Positions 1-13,900 of a stretch of 64,000 bases of DNA are shown here, one piece after another (positions within the stretch are counted from its first letter, which is position 1; every line of letters begins with the position of its first letter). The position numbers and the translations under genes were made by a program. The notes under the pieces were generated by a model, which saw only the letters and a program-made list of their open reading frames with translations, was not told where the DNA came from and made no database searches. The stretch lies in assembly GCA_946803715.1 (NCBI GenBank), contig CAMPET010000330.1, positions 5,764 through 69,763 of the forward strand, given 5' to 3'. This stretch comes from Beroe ovata. Taxonomy: Eukaryota > Ctenophora > Nuda > Beroida > Beroidae.

Positions 1-330
1 TTTGCCTCTCTATCCCTTTCTTGAAGGAAATCGAAAATTTTCCCACGCTTGCGTTGAAAAATTGGGGCGTGGCCGATATCTCGGTAACGGAAATAGATAC
101 CGTATTTCTAACGGGTTCTACCCCCAATAATGCGATGATTCTGCATATTTTGGTGCCCTCATTTGCCCCTCTACTCCTTTCCTGAAGGAAATCGAAAATT
201 TTCCCACGGTCGAGATGGGCGTGGTCCAGAAATGGCATTTCTTCACCTCGTAGACCGCGACAAACCTAGGAGGTGTTTCTGGGGACCTAAACGAGTACCG
301 TGGAAGTGGAATCGCCTTTTTGGGAATTAC
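1..330. repeat. Two diverged copies of a ~167-bp tandem unit at window edge
   Basis: Positions 1-71 and 168-235 are near-identical. Both begin with TTTGCC plus a CT-rich run, then share GAAGGAAATCGAAAATTTTC followed by CCAC and a GGGCGTGG box. The spacing implies a unit of about 167 bp. The array is cut by the window start, so its true length is unknown. Short open frames here (about 84-89 codons, both strands) lie across the repeat and have no recognisable protein features, so I do not call a gene. Confidence 0.6.
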
Positions 331-417
331 TTCCCTGACGACCAAACTAATGCCCTGGCCTATTGTCTCAGTGACAACAGTGTTCAATCATCTGAAGTAT
401 CTCAATTATTATTCTAA

Positions 418-953
418 CTAAGTTAGTTGTTTTCTTTTGTTTGTTTTCGTTATGTTATGTTATATTATATCGTGTATTTCGTTTTTATTAATCAAAAGGA
501 CAGGTTACTAATTATATTTATCACAGTTGTGTTAAGAAAACTATTTTTTTATTATTTTGAAGCATTTACTTAATGTGAACGATGGTTCCAATGCTGTAAA
601 ATATAAACAATTTTTTTTTATTTTTTTATTCAATGCTAAACATTTTCTGATATTAGTAATAACAAATGTGACAATGCTATCAATTTGATATACAATTAGA
701 TATGCACGTCAGGGTAGATAGGTATACAGGTGATGAATTACTGTGCTTACTTAGGTATTCTTGCATGTGAATGCTTTAGCAGTTGAACTCTTATCAGAAC
801 TAATTATTTGCATTTTTCATGATAGAAGACTTACAAGGTTCCATCAAGGTTGATGAAATGCTGTTCAAATTGTAATAACAATATCTACTAACTGATTCTA
901 TACAAATAGATTTAAGAGAGTAAAACTATCTTCTTTTTTAGGTCACAGCTAAA
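418..953. other. AT-rich spacer upstream of eIF2-beta
   Basis: No coding region, RNA gene or clear repeat is visible apart from T- and A-rich runs. An acceptor-like TTTTTTAG ends at about position 941, just before the eIF2-beta start codon. It suggests a 5' UTR intron, so the promoter probably lies further upstream in this stretch. Confidence 0.4.
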
Positions 954-2905
954 ATGACGGATGATGGTATGCTTGTAAGTCGATTGAATGATACAACTTC
1001 TGAATGTGGATATGAAATACTTACCAGTTGTCATCTCAGCTCCACTTTGCACTTCCCATCCCCAGGAATTCGATCCCACTCTGAAGAAAAAGAAAAAGAA
1101 GAAAGCGCCAGTCCTTGACGATGCTCCTGCTGAAATTATTGAGGAAGTGGTAATTACGTTTCTATCATTATTTTGCCCACCAAATCCTCTTGAACACTCA
1201 TCTAATGTCAATGATTTGGGGATATCCATTGAATGAGCATTTAACCATACATATCTTTTACTAGCTCTCACTTTCAGAAAGATTCCAAGGAGATATCTAA
1301 AGATATGGAAAGCTTATCACTGTCCAAGGTACACAAACCACCAATTTCACTTTTCACCATTCAATGTAATTAATCTGGCTGAGTTTTTACAATTTACATT
1401 TCCTTGTACCTCAGGACACTAATGATGACCTTGGTGATTTTGACCCAACCATGAAGAAAAAGAAGAAAAAGAAGAAGGACTTCATTGCAGATGGAGATGA
1501 TATGCCAGTTGATAATGATATTGGAGGTGAGCAAGGCAGCTTCCCATATCTTCATTAAATAGTCTGCTTCCTATGCTGCATTTGATTAAACATAAACTCA
1601 AAATCTTATCCTCAACACTACCCTTTTTCAGATCTTGACTTCGACATGTCGGCCAAGAAAAAGAAGAAGAAGAAGGCAGCTCTGATATTAGATGATGATA
1701 TGGTTGAAGATTCGGGTTATGCCACGTCTGATTCATGGAATACATCTGAGAGGGATTACACCTATGAAGAGGTACATGAGGGTAGTGGATAGATAGTCAG
1801 CTGGAAATATTTCATTAAGATTACAAGCGTGCTCTTTGAGATTCAACTTTACCTACCAATACAACCACCATAGACCCTCCGATCATCTATTTCAGCTTCT
1901 GAAACGGGCCGTGGATCTGATGCGAGATAAGAATCCTAATATGAAGGCTGGAGAGACGAAGAAATACGTGATGAAACCTCCTCAAGTGTTGCGACATGGC
2001 AGCAAGAAAACATCATTCGCCAACTTCCTTGAGATCTGTAAAATGTAAGTCAGTGTGAGCGTTGCTAGAAGCAGTATTGTCACAACATATGCACTCATTC
2101 CGAGATGCTGAGGTGTTAGGTCGTGCAATGGGTTTTTTAACCTATTTTGAGAAGTTTCGAACACGACACTCGTTGTAGCTATCAACTGTCAACATAAACC
2201 AAATTTGATTGCATTCATACGCCATTCAGTGGTGTCAGCCAAACATTATTCAGTGACGCCGGTCATATCGACAGCATGGTGCCAACTATTGCCCAAAATT
2301 GCACAAATGTGTTTAAGTATTTTTCTGAGTTGTGAAATACTTGCCAATTTTAGACTTGATGGAACGCGCGAAGACGATATTTGATGTTTTTAGAAACAGT
2401 TGTGCGCTGTAATTCACGCGCGGCCGCGCGCGTGGGAAGATGTCAGGAGATGGAATGATTGCTTCAGTGGGACTTCATGAACCGATCATATTCCTCCAGG
2501 TTACACAGATCATCCAAGCACGTGCAAGACTTTCTCATGGCTGAGCTGGGAACGAGTGGATCAGTTGATGGCTATAACCAGCTGCTTATCAAGGGTCGCT
2601 TCCAACAGAAGAACATTGAGGGTGTCTTGAAGCGATATATTCGTGAGTTTAATCTCCTCTAGTGTCTTGAATCCAGCACTTGTTCATTGCTGGTTATTGT
2701 TTGACTTCTCTAACTGTTTCCCTTGTCAGGAGAGTATGTAACATGTCATACTTGTATGTCAGCAGAAACGCTTCTTCAAAAAGAGGGTCGTCTCCATTTC
2801 CTACAATGTGAATCGTGCGGGTCACGATGCAGTGTCCAATCGATCAAGAGTGGATTCCAGGCTGTCACCGGGAAACGGAAGCAAATCCGAGATAAGCAGG
2901 GTTGA
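954..2905 (+). CDS. EIF2S2: Eukaryotic translation initiation factor 2 subunit beta
   Basis: Encodes the beta subunit of the eIF2 GTPase complex, which brings initiator Met-tRNA to the 40S ribosome and contacts eIF5 and eIF2B through lysine blocks. Exons: 954-974, 1066-1149, 1278-1328, 1415-1526, 1632-1771, 1896-2044, 2500-2642, 2730-2905. The N-terminal half holds three poly-lysine blocks in separate exons (around 1085, 1455 and 1660), as in other animal eIF2-beta proteins. The C-terminal half has the family core, including VMKPPQV, TSFANF and AELGTSGS, followed by a Zn-binding C4 motif (CHTC ... CESC) and the ending GFQAVTGKR. An AATAAA lies near 3119. All junctions keep phase. The protein looks complete and ordinary. 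Confidence 0.96.
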
Positions 2906-3396
2906 TAATCTCCTGATATTTGTCTCAAGGTGAGCAATTTCAGTGAGACTCAATATAGTTTCCTGACACTTCAGCACTTCTAGCGTTCTGAAACGAAATT
3001 CCAGCATGATATTTAGACATGAAAATTTTCAGGGTGAACATAGCTGTGACTAAATGGCTTGTGTGGTGTTATGGACAACTTCAAATACCTGTCCCCTTTA
3101 AAATTCCTTGGGTTACGTAAATAAAAAGGACATAAAAATATTGTGTCAGAATTGTTTTATATTTGTTGCAATAGCATTCTTGATTTCCTTTGTTGATATC
3201 AAGTAAACCTTGTTTCGTTGAGTTAACTCGAAGATTCTGTCTGAATATTTCAAATTCTGGACACCAAATTTCTGATGTATGTTTGCACGTGCGATTGTCA
3301 TGGTAACAATAAGATTCGCATCAATGTCACGTCATCACATTTCATTTCCCTAGTTTTCATTTATCGAATTTGCTCCATTCCTCGCCTCTAGAGACC
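2906..3396. other. Spacer with eIF2-beta 3' UTR
   Basis: Contains the probable 3' UTR and polyadenylation signal (AATAAA near 3119) of eIF2-beta, then the probable upstream region of the small acidic gene. No other feature is visible. Confidence 0.5.
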
Positions 3397-3717
3397 ATGC
3401 CATGCATACCACTGTTTTTCCAGACACGTAAACCAACACCCAACACTGCACCAAATGGAGAACATGACAATACCACTGTCACCCACACTTCATCCGAAGA
3501 TGTAGCGGATGTCACACCACCTGTTGAGGAATCATCAACGCCGGTGATGGTCCAGAATAACGGTAACATAGCTGGAAACGTGCCCGCGGATAAGCCATCT
3601 ACAGTTTTAAAGATGAAGTTTAACAAAGCCGTTGTGAGCGAGATGAAGCCTAGGAAAATCTCAACATTTGAGGATGGTGATGGAACGGAGATTTTACATG
3701 ATGATGACGACTTTTGA
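3397..3717 (+). CDS. Small acidic protein of unknown function
   Basis: An open frame of about 106 codons from ATG 3397 to TGA 3715-3717. The product is rich in Thr, Pro, Asn and acidic residues. It has a central low-complexity part, a more structured stretch KPSTVLKMKFNK near residues 67-78, and a tail ending in HDDDDF. I recognise no domain. A possible acceptor (TTTTTCCAG) ends near 3421, so this could instead be the last exon of a spliced gene whose upstream part I cannot identify. The non-repetitive KMKFNK...KPRKISTF core and acidic tail argue for a real coding sequence, but support is modest. Confidence 0.45.
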   Translation: MPCIPLFFQTRKPTPNTAPNGEHDNTTVTHTSSEDVADVTPPVEESSTPVMVQNNGNIAGNVPADKPSTVLKMKFNKAVVSEMKPRKISTFEDGDGTEILHDDDDF

Positions 3718-4986
3718 ATTGATTTTCAGTTATTTGGAGCGATGATCATCATTGTTGATGATTTCATTTCATACCAAAGTGATCATCCCTGCTGTTTTAC
3801 AGTGTTAATAACAACTGACTATTCAAGTATTCAATACCAGACATTAATATCTGTAAGTGTAAGTTAAATTGCTTGCTCCGTACTTACTAGAGTCTAGTTG
3901 CAAATTAAAGAATTACACGAAATATCCTCGGAAGAAAGTTATTTACTTTGATCACATTTGAATCGGTATTTGTGTTCAGCGCAATAGAAGAAAGCACAAA
4001 GCAAGCAAAATAAGATTTCGTTCTGGCTCTGAACCAACTGTCTGAGAATTGTATCCATCAACTAAAACATCTCCAAAATTCTAATTCATGATTTAAGATG
4101 GTTTATTTGCCGCAATATTGCAATTCCAATGTAAAATATCCTAAACTTCCAGGTTTTGGTTGGAGGAGAAGCCAATGTCCCTGCACACATACGACAGAGT
4201 AGAATGGTCGTATTGTTTGTCCTGTCTCGCAAAGACAGGACACTCAGAATGAGCACAGAATCCCGAGTCGGAGAGCCTCACATGACCTATGACTCCAGTG
4301 TCACGTGATGTACACGTGATAGCGTACAGGTGTGTTCATTGGCTTGAGAGTCATTCAAATAGTCAGTTTATGAAATATTCTCTGCTTATCAAACAATCAG
4401 AGCTGACAAACAGGTGCCGCGAATTATTAAACATCTGATCACGTGGTTGAAGAGCAAGCAAGTAATTGGGCGTCGGAGTACAATATCAGATCCAATTGGC
4501 GGATTACTCCGTTATATGATTTTCTTATCCCGCCTCTTCTATTTCGATGAATAAAGCTTGCTGGTGTGATCTGTTTGTCATATGTGTTACGATTCGTAAG
4601 TATTTCCTTTTAAGAAGCTGTAGCCCCGTCCTTTTCGGCATGGCTTGTCTGACGAGAACTCTCTTGATGCACCATCCTGTTATATTGACGAGTGTTTAAT
4701 TGCAATATAATCTTCTTGACAAGCAGTTGATTTATAGGTTGGTTCTTTCACTTTTACACCCCCCCTCGTTTGATTCAGATTTCCTGGTAAATGATAGTAG
4801 TTCCCTGTGGTTCAATCTTGCACTGTTGTGCCAGGCGTACCCAATGTTTATGTCTTTGTCATTATATTCAGCCTACAAACCACCCAATGGGTGATTTGTA
4901 CTTGTAGGTGACCCTCATATTTGCTGATATCCGAATATCAGTAACACATCTTGTTTTACGTTTCAGATCCTACCGTCAGTATCAGA
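3718..4986. other. Intergenic spacer and promoter region of the ANK-kinase gene
   Basis: About 1.27 kb with no supported coding region. An acceptor-like CGTTTCAG ends at 4966, 20 bases before the ANK-kinase ATG, which suggests an upstream non-coding exon. I see no RNA gene and no clear repeat. Confidence 0.4.
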
Positions 4987-7900
4987 ATGACGTTCAAGAA
5001 CCGCCCCCGTCCATTCCACAACCGGCCGACACTGCACAACTCCCTGCCCAATGGTGTACGGGACCAGACAGAACTCATGTACCGGGCAGGATTTGGGGGT
5101 CCTCCCAATTTTCAGTCCGGTGGTGGTCAGACCCTCCCTGGACGACTACGACCCCCACCGTCCTCCGCCCAGCAGCAGCAGCAGCAGGGGTCGACACACG
5201 CGTGTTTCTCCATGACGATCACACAGCTGCAAGCACCAGGTCCAAAGCCTGCTGTCAAACCGAGGACTGCACCGGTCGTCAAGTATCCCAAGTTGAGAAG
5301 GAGACCGACTACCAGACATGTGCCGGTTAAACCCAAGGTAAATGGGAACGTGATGATGTTGTTTGGGTTGCTAATCGTTTCATAGGATTGCCAGATTAAA
5401 ATTGGCTGGTTCAGTTTTTGTCGACTATGAATTGACAGTAAAACCCGCATGTTTCACAGAAATGATCTTTTGAAAAATTTGCGGTTTGCTGTAGGACTGT
5501 TATATTGGCAAGGATGGTTGACTGATATACATTACGGCCACATACTTTGTATTTTGTACATCAGTCCTACTGAAACCACAACAATTGAACTTCGTATAAC
5601 GCTTGTTAGTGAAAAAGGTCAATTGTCGTTCAAAAATGTTTAAAGTGATATACAGTGAAAAGAATGTTTAAAAACACTGACCACAAAATCGCAAATATTA
5701 TAACGAAGGGCAGTTTGAAGTAATTTTTATAAAGCAGAGTTAGAAATTTGTCTACTCCAAGATAATGTTCTTCCTATAGATCAAATATATCTGGATTTTT
5801 AGCCCAAGCTATGGACTATCAAATTAAGAAATTATTTTCCAGAAAGAAGAACCTGAAGAGCAAGTTGAAGATCCGGTGGTTGGGGCGGAGACCTGTGTGG
5901 CGTGTCTCATGATACTGGAGTATGGGTTGAGTGAGAGTGATCTAGACAGCATGGCGCCCTGCCTCGAGGATGCCAGTTCTCGTGACGATTCCAGTGACTA
6001 CAGGTAATAATCAGTCGGTTTCAATTGAAACATCAATAATATAAACTCTATCGGATAAATATTCATCTGACATTTTGACTCAGCACAGTCTGCACGATCT
6101 CTTGCAATTCTGCATGATAATCTTCTTGAATGCGCGTTTCCTTCCATCCATCGGTTTTCGGCAAAAATTTTCTAATCGATAGCAAAAGTTGTCTGGCCAT
6201 AAGTTCCTGCAGGCTGGCTTCACGGGATCTACTTCAGGTTTCACGGGATCTACTTCAGGCTTCACCGGCTCAACTTCAGGTTTCACTGGATCTTCTTTAG
6301 GTATCACGGGTTCAACTTCAGGTTTCACAGGTATTACGGGTTGCTCATCAGGTTGTACCGCAGGTTTATATTCAGGTTTGACTCCTGGCTCTAGTCCCAT
6401 GCAAGTTCCTGGCTGTCTGCATTCCAGTAACGGGAATATCGCGTTATCACCCATTCGACAGTAGTTCGGCTCGTCTCTAGTTAACTTGACGTATCCCTGG
6501 TCACCCCAGTCGGTGTCCCACGAGTTCCTTGCCCTCCAGAAGTTATAACCTAACTCATTACCATACCCAACCAGCGAAATTGCATGCCCTTGTGCACCTT
6601 GACACCCATCAGGATCAACAAATATGCCATGACTATAAGTGTAGAATGACTTGGTAATGACCACTGCAATCAATACCACACCTCTCGATACAGCCTGCTG
6701 GAGTCCGTTATAGTCAAGTCGCTCAAGTCCCACAATTCTGGCATCGGTCAATGAGTTGGCTACTTTCCAATATTTGCATCCTCCATCCTTCCCTACATAG
6801 GGAACATCCGTCATTGACGCCAGTCTGTCTGCGTATTGCACATGTTGGATAGGATGGTGCAGATACCCACCCAGACATCCATCATGCCCCCGTCTGGTGT
6901 ACTCGTATGTGCAGTCCAGGACCTCTTGTTCCGAGAAGGACTTCAACTCTCCTGTCACCCTGGCGTAGCCATTCTCTATCGCAGAAACAGCAGCAAACGC
7001 CCAGCAGCTGCCACATTCTTGCTGGTGTTTAATTGGCGGCTGCGTTCCCCTTTCCACCCAGTCTATCGATTGAGGGAGGCTCAAAGTTGGAGGAGAGGGT
7101 TTGTGCACACTTTGCAGATGAGATGCATTGAGCCCCGTGTAAAGTAATCGTTCCGAATCGGTCAAGATGGAAAACTTATTAACTGCTGCCATAAATGGCA
7201 GGCTTTTGTCATCGTTGATGTAATCGACTTGCGCTTTGAACTCTTTGAAGGCAAGGTAGTGTTCTTTGTTGATTGTATACTGTGTTTTACCGGACGACAA
7301 TTTGCCACCTTTCGAGAATTTGGCAACCGCATCCAAATATTCCTTGGCAACGGAGTCACCGGACGAAAAAGCTAGAAATTGGAATAAGATCACGACTGCT
7401 TTCATGGTGACAATTCTTCAAGATCAATCGAAAAAGTAATGCCACAATGTAATACCTACTCAGTACTCACTTATGCATACTCAGTATTTGAAATTGCTCC
7501 TTTATAAACTTAGTTCTTTACCATCCAACTATTTCAGAGACGAGTTAGTGATCGAAAGTTTCTCTGCTCCAAACGGTAAGTGAATTTCAATTTGACCCTA
7601 CTTCCCACATGATAGATCTATCCTTAGTTTGCTATAGTAACCCAATAATTGGATAAATTGATCACGTCACCGTCATTTAGAGTAGTTTTCGCGGCTCTCT
7701 GCTATTACCACCCGCGTTGAAATACTCCTCTCTAACGACACACACAGCGCTCAATCCATCAGTCACAAGCTGAAGTTTGCTTGCTGTCACTGCACATATA
7801 CAAGAAAGTACGTGTATGTGTGAAATGGCTCTTTAGTCTTTATATAGTGTGTGTGAGGACTACTGCAGAATCACAACTTATCGGTATATAGTGCGTCTAA

Positions 7901-10900
7901 AACATATGATTGGATTTGAAACACAGCTGTGTGATACGGAGCTTGTGCATAGATAACATCGACAGATATAGCGTCACGCCGTAGTAGCATTTGTGTGTTG
8001 CGTTTTTGCTGCTCTTGGAGAGGTCATGTTGGCGTCAGTATCTGTGGGCGCTATGTTGGATGTGACGGCAAAGTTGAAGATGAAATGGATTGGGAACATC
8101 CTGGGACAGCAAGGTATAGTTCATTCTGTGTTTAAAAAGGGTGATCTCCTCCCGCACATGGATGCTAACTTTCATTTTCGAGTTCAAAGTGAGGGAAGTT
8201 TTTCTGCTCAATGCTCATGAACTTTCTGAAAAGTATGTACTATACTCTTGGCCCATTTTCGCAGATAACCAGTATACGATGAGTTTATTCTCTCTACTAC
8301 AAGAATTTCTCACACAAGCTGTGCATATATTCTCATATTCTAATCAATCTCTTCTGGTCGATGACTGCTGACGTAGCGTTATATTTCATGCTTTTGTGTG
8401 TGCGTAGCGTAATGTAGATAGTGATAACATGCTTTCGCTACAGCTCTATAGATGGACTGTGAACAGCGATTGAAGTCGGAACTACCTATAATCTCGCACA
8501 AGAAATAAATTACTCATTGGAAGAGACGACACTTTCTTCTCAACAATCCTCCTGATTGACACCCAACTTCTTGACACCACTGTCCCTGATATCATATTCT
8601 TGACAGATTCTTCATGCGTCAATATTTGTCCAGTTTGAACTGATGACACCAGACCATATTACCATTCAACCACCTCACCCTTTTCCAAATTTGACGTGGA
8701 AAATCTAACACTCCGCCACGCCCCCGGCACCCACGCCATTTCCTAAATTAACACTAGATTTCCATTTGATACGTTACGTCATGCCTTGATTTGGCAAGGG
8801 CTGGGTATCTTATTACAGATAGTGGGGCACATGGCATTTAGGTACGTGCTGGGGAACAGATGGCATCGCCAGATTGGGTAATCACAGGGGATTCGTGCTC
8901 TGAATCGGAATAGCATGAGCAAATGAACCGGATATCAGATATGTCAACTGGATCGAATTGACTAGTGAAATCATGTACATCGAATGATTCATCTGGCATA
9001 TTTTAATGGTGGGAGGGTGGGTTTGAACCACGTATACAATGTAACTACCAGTGGGATGAATTATAAATAGCCACACTGTTTGTTCATTGGCTAATGTCAG
9101 AACTCCATTGTCCAATCACAGTTCCAGCTATCCAGTGACAGCCAATAGGAGGGCGCTATCCATGGGGCATGAGCTGAACTCATCTCAGTGTCATACGCTT
9201 CTCGTGATTTAAATTTAACACGAGTTATTTATGTTTTCCCCGCGCCATAGTTACCTGACACTCGCTTGATTTGTATTTGTCCATTTCGAGTCATCAAATA
9301 TCAGCACTTGATCAGCGTCGGGGAGATGGCCTTTGGGTTGGAGGCCGGGTTTATGGACTTGATCCAGTTTTCAGAGACAAATTATTGGAAATCAGGTGAC
9401 AACTCCAACTCAAATATTCCACTTCCCTTTACCCCCTCTCTCCTCACTGTCGCCCCATCAAATTCTTCATATCCTCCCCCACAAATTTCCCGGATTGTTG
9501 TAAGCAGAATGTTAACAGTGTAATTTTTGGGGGTGAGAGATTTACAAAATTAAAACTCTCACCCTGTCTCAAACTGAAATTATGCCAAGAACATCTGGAA
9601 TAACGACGGTTTGGGTTCATACTATGTGCATGTGAATGAAATCACTTCAATCCACTTCATAAGGCATTGAGAGATTGGGGGAGTATCCTAGGTTACTAAG
9701 TACGCTCCTGTGATTTCAGGTATCATGTTCAATATATGGCGTAGGATATGAATATAATATCACGTGACATAATTCATTTTGAGAGAGAAAATGGGTTCTG
9801 TACAACGTTTGTATTATACTTCCCCATTGGTTTCGACATCGTCTCTCAAACAAGCAGCCCGTCACGAAAAATAAATCTCGAACTCGAATCTCACTCTGTT
9901 CTCTGTGTTGATCTTCGTGCACCCTTGTTTTCCGACATCACATGAATCTGCAGTCACCTCGCAGCCGAAGCCGACTCCGTGATAAGGGTATGGAACATGC
10001 CAATCTTGATCTCCCCTAGTGATTATATTTACTCCTAGTGATGATACTCCTAGTGATGATATTTACCCTAAATATGATGACTGATGATACTAACCTATTG
10101 AGACTTCTCCTTGGAACACCATGACCATGCGTGCTCTTCCAAGAAATCGAACGCTTGACATCACCTACGTACGTCGAACGAAATCAAGATCGGCAATCCA
10201 ACAATAAACTGGAGTAGTTTAGATAAGCTTACACGGAGTGAATTGTGGTTAATTGCGCAATACTCTGACAATTCTCACGGTTTAAAATCCTGTCTGAGTC
10301 TCACGCCCAAATTTATCATCACGCGTGAAGATACATGAGGTAATGACCCTTTTTGGAAAGAAATAGTATGGTTTTTGTGACGTGAACGTGATCACAATAA
10401 CTAGATTATTTCATAGCTCTGATATTGTAGAGGCGTGATGATTAGTTCATGTTGATGAACAACTGATACATGTTCCACAATCACACGTTGTTATGTCTCA
10501 AGTTTTTATTGTCAATCACACGCACACACACACACGCACACACACACACAACTGCGCACTCCATGAACAATAGCAACTCTACTTTTCATCAAAACTTGTG
10601 AAAAGCACTGAAAACACGGTGAGCCTGTCAAACACTGTAATTATTTATTATTTCCGACCAATCTCCACCGAGTGCAAGCCTCTGATTGACCAATCGAATG
10701 CCCGTATAACGTGCTACTTGAAGAGTATAAATAAAACAACTAGTGACCACTATAATAAATGCTTTTTATATTTGTTTAACTTGAGTTGTATGCATGATCT
10801 AGCACTCCTAGATCGAGCGAATGAGCGTGTCAGCTCGTTAAAATCTCGTGTCACGTGACCCTCAGACACGTGCCACGTGATCAAGCCTCGGTCAAATGGA

Positions 10901-13900
10901 AGATATATCACGAAATTGTAAATCAGTTAGAGCAGCAGCGGTTTATATAATTTTGTTTGTTTGATTGGTTTGGTTCGAGAGTTGTATGTGTGATTGACTC
11001 TGAGGCCATCATGAGGCGCAGCAGGGTTGACCCTAACAAAGTCGCTGTACAGCAGAAAAGTATGTGCAGTGGGTTTAGGGAATTGATTTAGAGTTGTCGA
11101 ATCAATTCTGGGCGTTTTTTTACTGATTTCACCGTCCCAACACCTTGGTCTAGCGTTCAATTCATGCCAAAAGAGTCTGGATTTTGATGCAATTTCCCTG
11201 CACCCACGACCATACCTGTTATTTCAGAAAAGGCTCCGGGCCTAAACGGACGTAACAATGACACAAGCAAAGCGCTCTACTACACTCTAGCATCATCCAC
11301 AGTTCTTGAGAAAAACAACTTCAAGTAAGGCAGAATCCTCAACTCATTTCCCGCCTATATTTTGAATACCCGGTGTTCATAATATGGGCGGAATCCAATA
11401 CCACTAAGAATATTGTTTTCAATACCATTTCTCTCGATTTTCTACTTGAATTGATAACTGATGATACCATTCTTCTTACAGCGGTAGTGCGAGAGAACTT
11501 GATAACGTTTTCCTGGCTGCAGCAAAAGTAAGTACTTCCATCAACTACATGATCTGCAGGTGTTGCGCTTTCTACCGGATGATCCACTAGCAACTTGCCT
11601 CCTTCCTATCTATGTAGCTGTCACGAAATTCTAATACACCTTCACTAACTAATCTTGCAACAAGAAATAAACAAATCATTCCCACACGGAATGACGTGGG
11701 AGGGTGCCGAAACTCGCTTAAACATTCACGGTCACGTTTCGTGTTTTCACGGTCACGTTTCGTGTTTTATGTTACTGTGTGTCCTTGGGCAGAACCTTGA
11801 GCCTGGTTACTGGAATTTGGAATGTTATAGACTTGCGACCAACAAATGCCCAAAACTTTTTAATAAAACCGTGTTTAGACTCACTTTTTTCAAAAAACCC
11901 GCTGAGCTCTTCCCTTTTTTTGGTCCACAAGTTTCACATCTGGTAACTTACCATGTTAGTAAGTTACCAAGTTACCAGACAGTAAACAAGTTACCAGACA
12001 GTTACCAAGTAAGTTACCAAGAATCCTCTCCTCATTTCAGTATGGAGATATGGACATCCTACTTCGCACACTAGACAGACACAGCATCAATATCAATGTT
12101 AGAGACGAGGAGAATGGAGACACCGCTCTTATACTAGCAGCAAAGGGGAATAACCCCAAGGTATGCCACAGTTCAGGCCACGAGACTGGGAGATTCTAAC
12201 TTTGCAGCTGAATTAATAAATTCTTATTGCTCACATTTGAATCTCGAGATAGATAGATTCGTTTGTCATGAATCCAAGATCTGGTCTCCCTTAAGCTATC
12301 ATTATTTGCAGGCACGTGTTTTTATGTTAACCTCATTAGTACCCAATTAGAACCCAATTTGTACCCAATTAGTAACCAAGTCGAACCCCTGGTCCCAGGT
12401 AGTGGAAGCTCTAGTTGAACGAGGAGCTGACGTCACAGTTCTCAATGAGGATGGGAAAGGTGCTCTCGACATAGCGTCCAACTTCCTCAAGCTATCAGTC
12501 CTCTCAAAGTACCCCAAAAACCCAGCGCATACGGGAGTTGCAGTGGTGAAGGCAGCGTGGCAGGGCGATATTGTGTCACTGAAGAATATCCTGGTATGTG
12601 GAGAATGTGGAAAATGTTTCATGATCTTTGTTTCTATTTTGATGCACAATTACCGTTTATTTCAAATTCACGAGCTAAACAAATGCGCTTAAATCATTAC
12701 TCTTTATCAAATCAACGCATTAGATCATGTATTTTGGAGTCATCTGAGACCCGCAAAAGCTGCTAACGACTCGCTAGATCCCGTACAAATTCAAAATACT
12801 CGTGTGGATTTGGATTTTGGAATTCTATGGCTCATTGTCGACACAACGCGTTCAAGGAATCATAAGAGTCTGCCTCAACTTCCCAAATCTTAACAACAGA
12901 CAATTAATACAAATAACTGTCACCATATCACCCAGATATGTGGTGTCATATGGTGGCAGTGGTGTCAGTGATGTCGTCACTGTCACCACTCACAGTATGG
13001 TAACTAATTGTGTAACCCTGTCACAGGCCACCCATTCAGGATCTAAACTGGTGGACATGTCCACAGATGAGGGACTGACACCACTTCTTGTTGTTACCCG
13101 AGATGTTAACACCTTCCTCAGATGTTAGTCGTGGAATTCATTCTATTTCATCTGGTATTAGAATGAAGGTATATAGAATCGGGGAGATATATTGATCCCT
13201 CATGAATCCTCATGATTTTTGCTATTTCAGTGCAACGATCAGTGAAGCTGAACTACGATCCTGCGAAAGTCATCCAGGAACTTCTCAAACACAAAGCGTG
13301 AGTACGCGTGAGTGGGCGTGAGTACGGTTTTTTTCACACTCAAAAAAGATAAAAAAAGGCGGCAGCTAGAGTTCAGTGAGCGTTCAATGATATTCTTCAA
13401 CACATCCGAAACGATATGTACAAGTACCAGCAATTGCTCTACCCAACTCATCTTCTATACTCAGGAATGTTAACGCCACTGACATGGAGGGACACACGGC
13501 TCTCCATTTCGCCACACGAATATCGGCGCAAAAGTTGTGCAGAGACATTGTGGACCTACTCTTGGTATACAAGCCGCTGTTGAGTGAGTATTACTATGTT
13601 GTGGGGGGAGGCTGAGACACCAAATCATGATTTATTTTAGGTTTTTAGAATCCGCTTAAGTCAGATTATCGCAACTATATCAATGCTCTTTGTTACATGA
13701 TTTGCATATTATAATCTGCATTATTTCCTATAATAGTTTTCTCACCGTTGCCTTGTTCAGATATGTTGGATCGTACCAACCTGACACCACTCCACACCGC
13801 CACCAACAATGACAACGCGGCTGTGGTGTCAGCACTGGTTGAGGCCGGTGCTAACCCCAATCTTCACGGTATTGGGGGTGCTACTCCTCTACACATTGGG

